NCBI GenBank assembly: GCA_008694505.1
Contig: VZDJ01000623.1
Coordinates: 14,348,988-14,412,987 of the forward strand
Direction of reading: 5' to 3'
DNA length: 64,000 nucleotides
DNA from: Cyanoderma ruficeps
Lineage: Eukaryota > Chordata > Aves > Passeriformes > Timaliidae
Shown here: in pieces, positions 60,901 through 64,000 of the stretch
Position numbering within the stretch: position 1 is the stretch's first letter
Layout of the letters: each line of letters starts with the position of its first letter
Notes under the pieces: generated by a model
The model's input: only the letters and a program-made list of their open reading frames with translations
What the model was told of the DNA's origin: nothing
Database searches by the model: none
Translations under genes and position numbers: made by a program

Positions 60901-61821
60901 GACAGCACAGTGCTGGTTCGTATTTGATTGCAGCACCATCGGAAAGGAGCAGCAGCAAACAAAATGAGCGCTTTTTGATTTCTAGTCTACCAAATCATGT
61001 CGATTTTGGGGCACATCCATCCCCTACAGCAGCTGTGCTGCCAAAGAACAAGCAGCAGAAGTCGCCAAAGATTTTTGCTGTTAACTTTTTGGGTATTATT
61101 TATTGCCACTGACTGCCACCTGTTTTTGGAGAGCATCCAGAATCACTATAGCTTCAAAACTGAAATTAACAGTGAAGGGGAAAATTGTTGACAATTGCTA
61201 GTGGAGAGTGCAACCAAAACTTCACAACTTGTGCTTTATGATGCATCATGCAAAGTCTTCCCTTGCCCTGGATCACAGAGGCCATTCTGCCACAAAAAAA
61301 ATACACTGGACTGACAGCTCAGGACCCAGATTATTTGTTTTCTAATCACAAATAACAGTAAGCCCTTTGTGCAGCAAAGAGTGGGGAGGAGACCAGGAGA
61401 TGTGTTGGTCTTATAACTGGCCCAGAACACCACCAAAACAGGAAGAGCTGTCCTGGTGGCTTTCAGAGGGGACTTTCCACCTTCAGAGAGGAATGAGATT
61501 TCTCCAACACAAGCTCCAGAACAGGGCCAGGTGCAGCACAAGATACAGACGTGCTGCTTGTGCCAGTATGTCACTGCATGTGATGTATCCACCACGGCTG
61601 TGAACAACAAAATGCTTTGGAGCTGTGATGCTGGCAGAGCCTTCAGTGCAGAGCCACAGGCTCTACCCTCCCATACCAGTGCTGTCCCCATCCCAGCATT
61701 CCACAATCCAAAAGGTGGCCACCCTTACCTGAGTGAAGCGACGGACTAAGCAGGTCTTCCCCACGCCGGCGTTGCCGATTAAAACAATTTTGAAGAGGAA
61801 ATCATAATCTTCCATACTCAT
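54720..61821 (-). CDS. RAB30: RAB30, Golgi small GTPase (4 coding exons, complete)
   Basis: Ras-superfamily GTPase of the Golgi, also linked to autophagy of bacteria. Exons 61821-61729, 60352-60269, 57107-56924 and 54970-54720 join to 612 nt, 203 residues, the same length as human. G-motifs: P-loop GNAGVGKT (16-23), switch I Thr41 in ATIGVDF, WDTAGQE (63-69) with Gln68, NKID (122-125) and ETSAK (150-154). The C-terminus is TCCNFN; Cys199-Cys200 are the expected double geranylgeranyl acceptors. The start is fixed by an in-frame TAA directly before the ATG. The mRNA must have noncoding 5' exon(s) beyond the window edge, because the acceptor CCCTTGCAG sits 8 nt before the ATG. It differs from remembered human RAB30 only at a few residues (for example ADKRE for AERRE). 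Confidence 0.98.
56924..57107 (-). CDS. RAB30: RAB30 coding exon 3 (switch II)
   Basis: This 184-nt exon has acceptor GGCAAAAG behind a long pyrimidine tract and donor GTAAGA. It encodes [20 protein letters not shown]...[21 protein letters not shown]. Sixty of its 61 complete codons end in G or C, unlike the other RAB30 exons. The frame stays open through the donor to 56715, so intron retention would add a foreign tail. Confidence 0.98.
59549..59581. repeat. Perfect inverted repeat, 15-bp arms, 3-nt loop
   Basis: AAAGCATGAGATTGG (59549-59563), loop TCT, then CCAATCTCATGCTTT (59567-59581). It lies in RAB30 intron 2. The loop is too small for a typical miRNA precursor. Confidence 0.93.
60269..60352 (-). 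CDS. RAB30: RAB30 coding exon 2 (switch I)
   Basis: This exon has 28 codons, [20 protein letters not shown]...GEKVK, phase 0 at both ends, acceptor TTCTTCCAG and donor GTAGGA. Confidence 0.98.
61729..61821 (-). CDS. RAB30: RAB30 coding exon 1 (P-loop)
   Basis: This exon has 31 codons, [31 protein letters not shown] (in part), donor GTAAGG. The exon begins at 61829 after CTCCCTTGCAG and includes an in-frame TAA immediately upstream of ATG. Confidence 0.98.
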
Positions 61822-61829
61822 TTACGCAG

Positions 61830-64000
61830 CTGCAAGGGAGACAGAGAACACAACACCATGTGAACCAAGTCAGTGGGGACGTGCCCTTTTATCCCTGCTG
61901 AACTTTATTACTCCAAATATTCGGAACAAAGGTCTCTTGGCACACACATGGCTCCTCAGATAAGGGAGAAGAGCACTTTTCACTCTGAGCCGGGGCATCC
62001 ACGTAGTCAGTCAGCTGCTGTGAAACCTCGGCCCCATTTTGGTTCTCATGTGGTCTCAGTTGGCTGCCCACAAGTCAGGGATGCTGGTTTTCAGCTTCCC
62101 AAGCAGAGCTCCACAAACCTGAGACACTGATTCCTAGATGTTCCTAAACATTTGTTTTGCTTTTAACTACATCAGCTCCAAAGGACAGCATGGACTTTGT
62201 CACATTGTCTGAGGGGGTCACGTAATTTACTCCTGTTAGGGAAATATCCCAAACCCCCCATGAGCTCCTTCAGGAGCACACTGGATGCACACAGAGCAGG
62301 GCTTGGGCACACATGAGGGCAGAACAGATAGGGGACTTCATTTTAAAACAAGAGCAGCAGCGCTTGTCTTAAAAACCAGAAAGAGCTCATGTGCTAAAAT
62401 TGTAGTGAAAAGTGGGGTAACAGTTTAGCTAAAGTACGAGAGGTTTTTAGAAGAGAAGAAATAATTATGCTATTAGGAATATTACTGCTCTGATAATTTT
62501 CTTTAGCTTTGTGAGGAATCTTTAGATTGCTCAAATGGGAAGTGAACAGAGAGGAACATAGGGATCATCCAGCACACTTCCATGCCCCAAATCCAAGCTC
62601 CTCGGCAGGATATTTCAGCAATGTCACAGGAGATGGGCAGGGTTGCCTACATGAAGGAAGATCCACACGGCTTCCTATGCCACCCACAGCATGGGGAGGA
62701 CCAAACATACAAATGCAGAGCTGAGCTGCTGACAAATGCATTTACTGCAGCTGAGTAAGTCACTTCCATCTCCAATGCTCCCAAGGACTGCTGCCAACAC
62801 TGGGCCCAGAAAAGGGGTCTGTAACCTCCTAGGAAAGCAACAACAGCCAGAAGAAATTCAGCTGGAGATTTTAGGCAGAAAGAGAAACCCAGAGACAAGG
62901 ACGCAAAGGACAGTGTCCAAATCCAGCTATGTCCAGGAGGATCTAGGTATTACATGTGGCATCAAAAACCTGTCCTCAAGATATCAGAAAAGAGACAGAT
63001 TTACACACCATCAGTTTGGATACCATGTAAGGTAAAGCCAAAACATCAGTACCTAACCCACCAGTACCTACAGATTAGGTAAAGAATGAGGTTATAGAGT
63101 CAAAGATGGTACATGTAGCAGAAGTATGGGGCAGATGGGTAGGGAATGGGGGGAAAAATGTATTATGAAAGTGCTATTCTCAGTAGATCCCCAGATAGCT
63201 TAGAGGATTTTTATAGAGCTGAGGAAAGGAGCAAATGCAGGCTGGGTGAAACCAGCTTGTCATGCTCAATCCAAAGTCAGGGTGCTGTCTCCCACTGCCT
63301 CCAAAGGTCCTTCCTTTGGAGGGTTCATTGTGACACACCAGAAGGCTCCAGCTACAGACTCCGGTCCCACCAAACAGCTGTGATAGGCTTATAGTCAAAC
63401 AATCAGAGAACACAAGATAAAGCTGAGACAGTCTGTTTTTGCCTGGCAGAGAACATTGAAACAGCTCTCCAAGCACCACCAAGAGTCTGGAGGACCTGGA
63501 GGCCAAAAGAGGTACAAGACTGACTCAGCTCCTTCACATCTCCGTGGCCCTTGGCCTTTCCAACAGCCTAAGAAAAGGGTAAACACACCAATTAGTGACT
63601 AATGAGCTGCATCACATCAGCAGATGGTTAGTAGGAACACAGCTGAGTCACTGGATAGGCGTGTCACTTCAACCGGGTCAGTTCACCCGGGCCAGGGACG
63701 CAGTGCAGCACAGTGCCACCAAACAGTAGCAGCTGGAGGTGTCCTGAGGATGCTCTGACTTCACCTTGCTCCAACACACAAGTCCTTGTAGACCTTTCCT
63801 CTCTTAGTAGAGCAAAAGGGTGGAACCTTAAAAAACAGCCCAAAAAAAGCACCCTTTTTTATTTTCTGGAGTTCTTACTTTGTGTAATTGTTTCATATCC
63901 CCGTGACTGGCTTTCCCAGAGTGGGCCTGGTATAACAAAAGAAGTATTAAACACACGTTGACAGTGCTCTTAAATAAAGACTAGATGTTAACATAAGGCT
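61830..64000 (-). other. RAB30: RAB30 5' intron (part)
   Basis: It lies upstream of the RAB30 start exon, whose acceptor shows that a noncoding exon lies further up. No exon, CpG island or repeat family was recognised here, so the promoter is outside the window. Confidence 0.7.

Noticed and set aside
1..64000. CRISPR arrays, prokaryotic operons, tRNA or rRNA genes
   Set aside because: None was seen: no regularly spaced repeats, no cloverleaf and no ribosomal RNA sequence, and the gene structure is that of a vertebrate.

Overview
The window is vertebrate nuclear DNA, most likely from a bird. Three spliced genes have canonical GT/AG junctions and compact to moderate introns. The only recognisable interspersed repeats are CR1-type LINE fragments and one probable endogenous-retrovirus solo LTR. 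The gene order and orientation PRCP(-) / DDIAS(+) / RAB30(-) match the arrangement remembered for amniotes (human 11q14). CR1 plus low repeat density argues for a bird, but the order or species cannot be told from sequence alone.

Region by region: 1-5.4 kb is apparently intergenic, with no supportable gene. PRCP (lysosomal Pro-X carboxypeptidase) runs on the minus strand from its start at 32802 to its stop at 6411. All nine coding exons are present and splice in frame to 479 codons. Its 15.6-kb intron 1 holds a long CR1 copy, an LTR and a perfect hairpin. At 32.35-33.56 kb a CpG island forms a head-to-head promoter between PRCP and DDIAS. It has a TATA box on the PRCP side, GC boxes, two CACGTG E-boxes and a run of ATTGG (inverted CCAAT) boxes. 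DDIAS (DNA-damage-induced apoptosis suppressor) runs on the plus strand, with four coding exons between 35534 and 42019 giving 955 codons. It ends in a clear AATAAA with a GT-rich downstream element at about 42.25 kb.

From 42.3 to 46.4 kb the sequence is intergenic, with one CR1 fragment. RAB30 (Golgi Rab GTPase) runs on the minus strand, with four coding exons from 61821 to 54720 giving 203 codons. It is convergent with DDIAS. A strong minus-strand poly(A) signal at 46452 suggests a very long RAB30 3' UTR (about 8.3 kb), with a proximal alternative near 53.85 kb. From 61.83 kb to the window end is RAB30 5' intron; its noncoding first exon and promoter lie outside.

The three genes are functionally unrelated: a secretory/lysosomal serine peptidase, an RPA-like-fold genome-stability factor and a Golgi trafficking GTPase. 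PRCP and DDIAS probably share a promoter. No new multi-gene system was found. The main points of interest are the promoter architecture, three perfect hairpins, an abrupt GC3 jump confined to one RAB30 exon, the LTR placed in sense in PRCP intron 1, and a shortened, polybasic PRCP propeptide.
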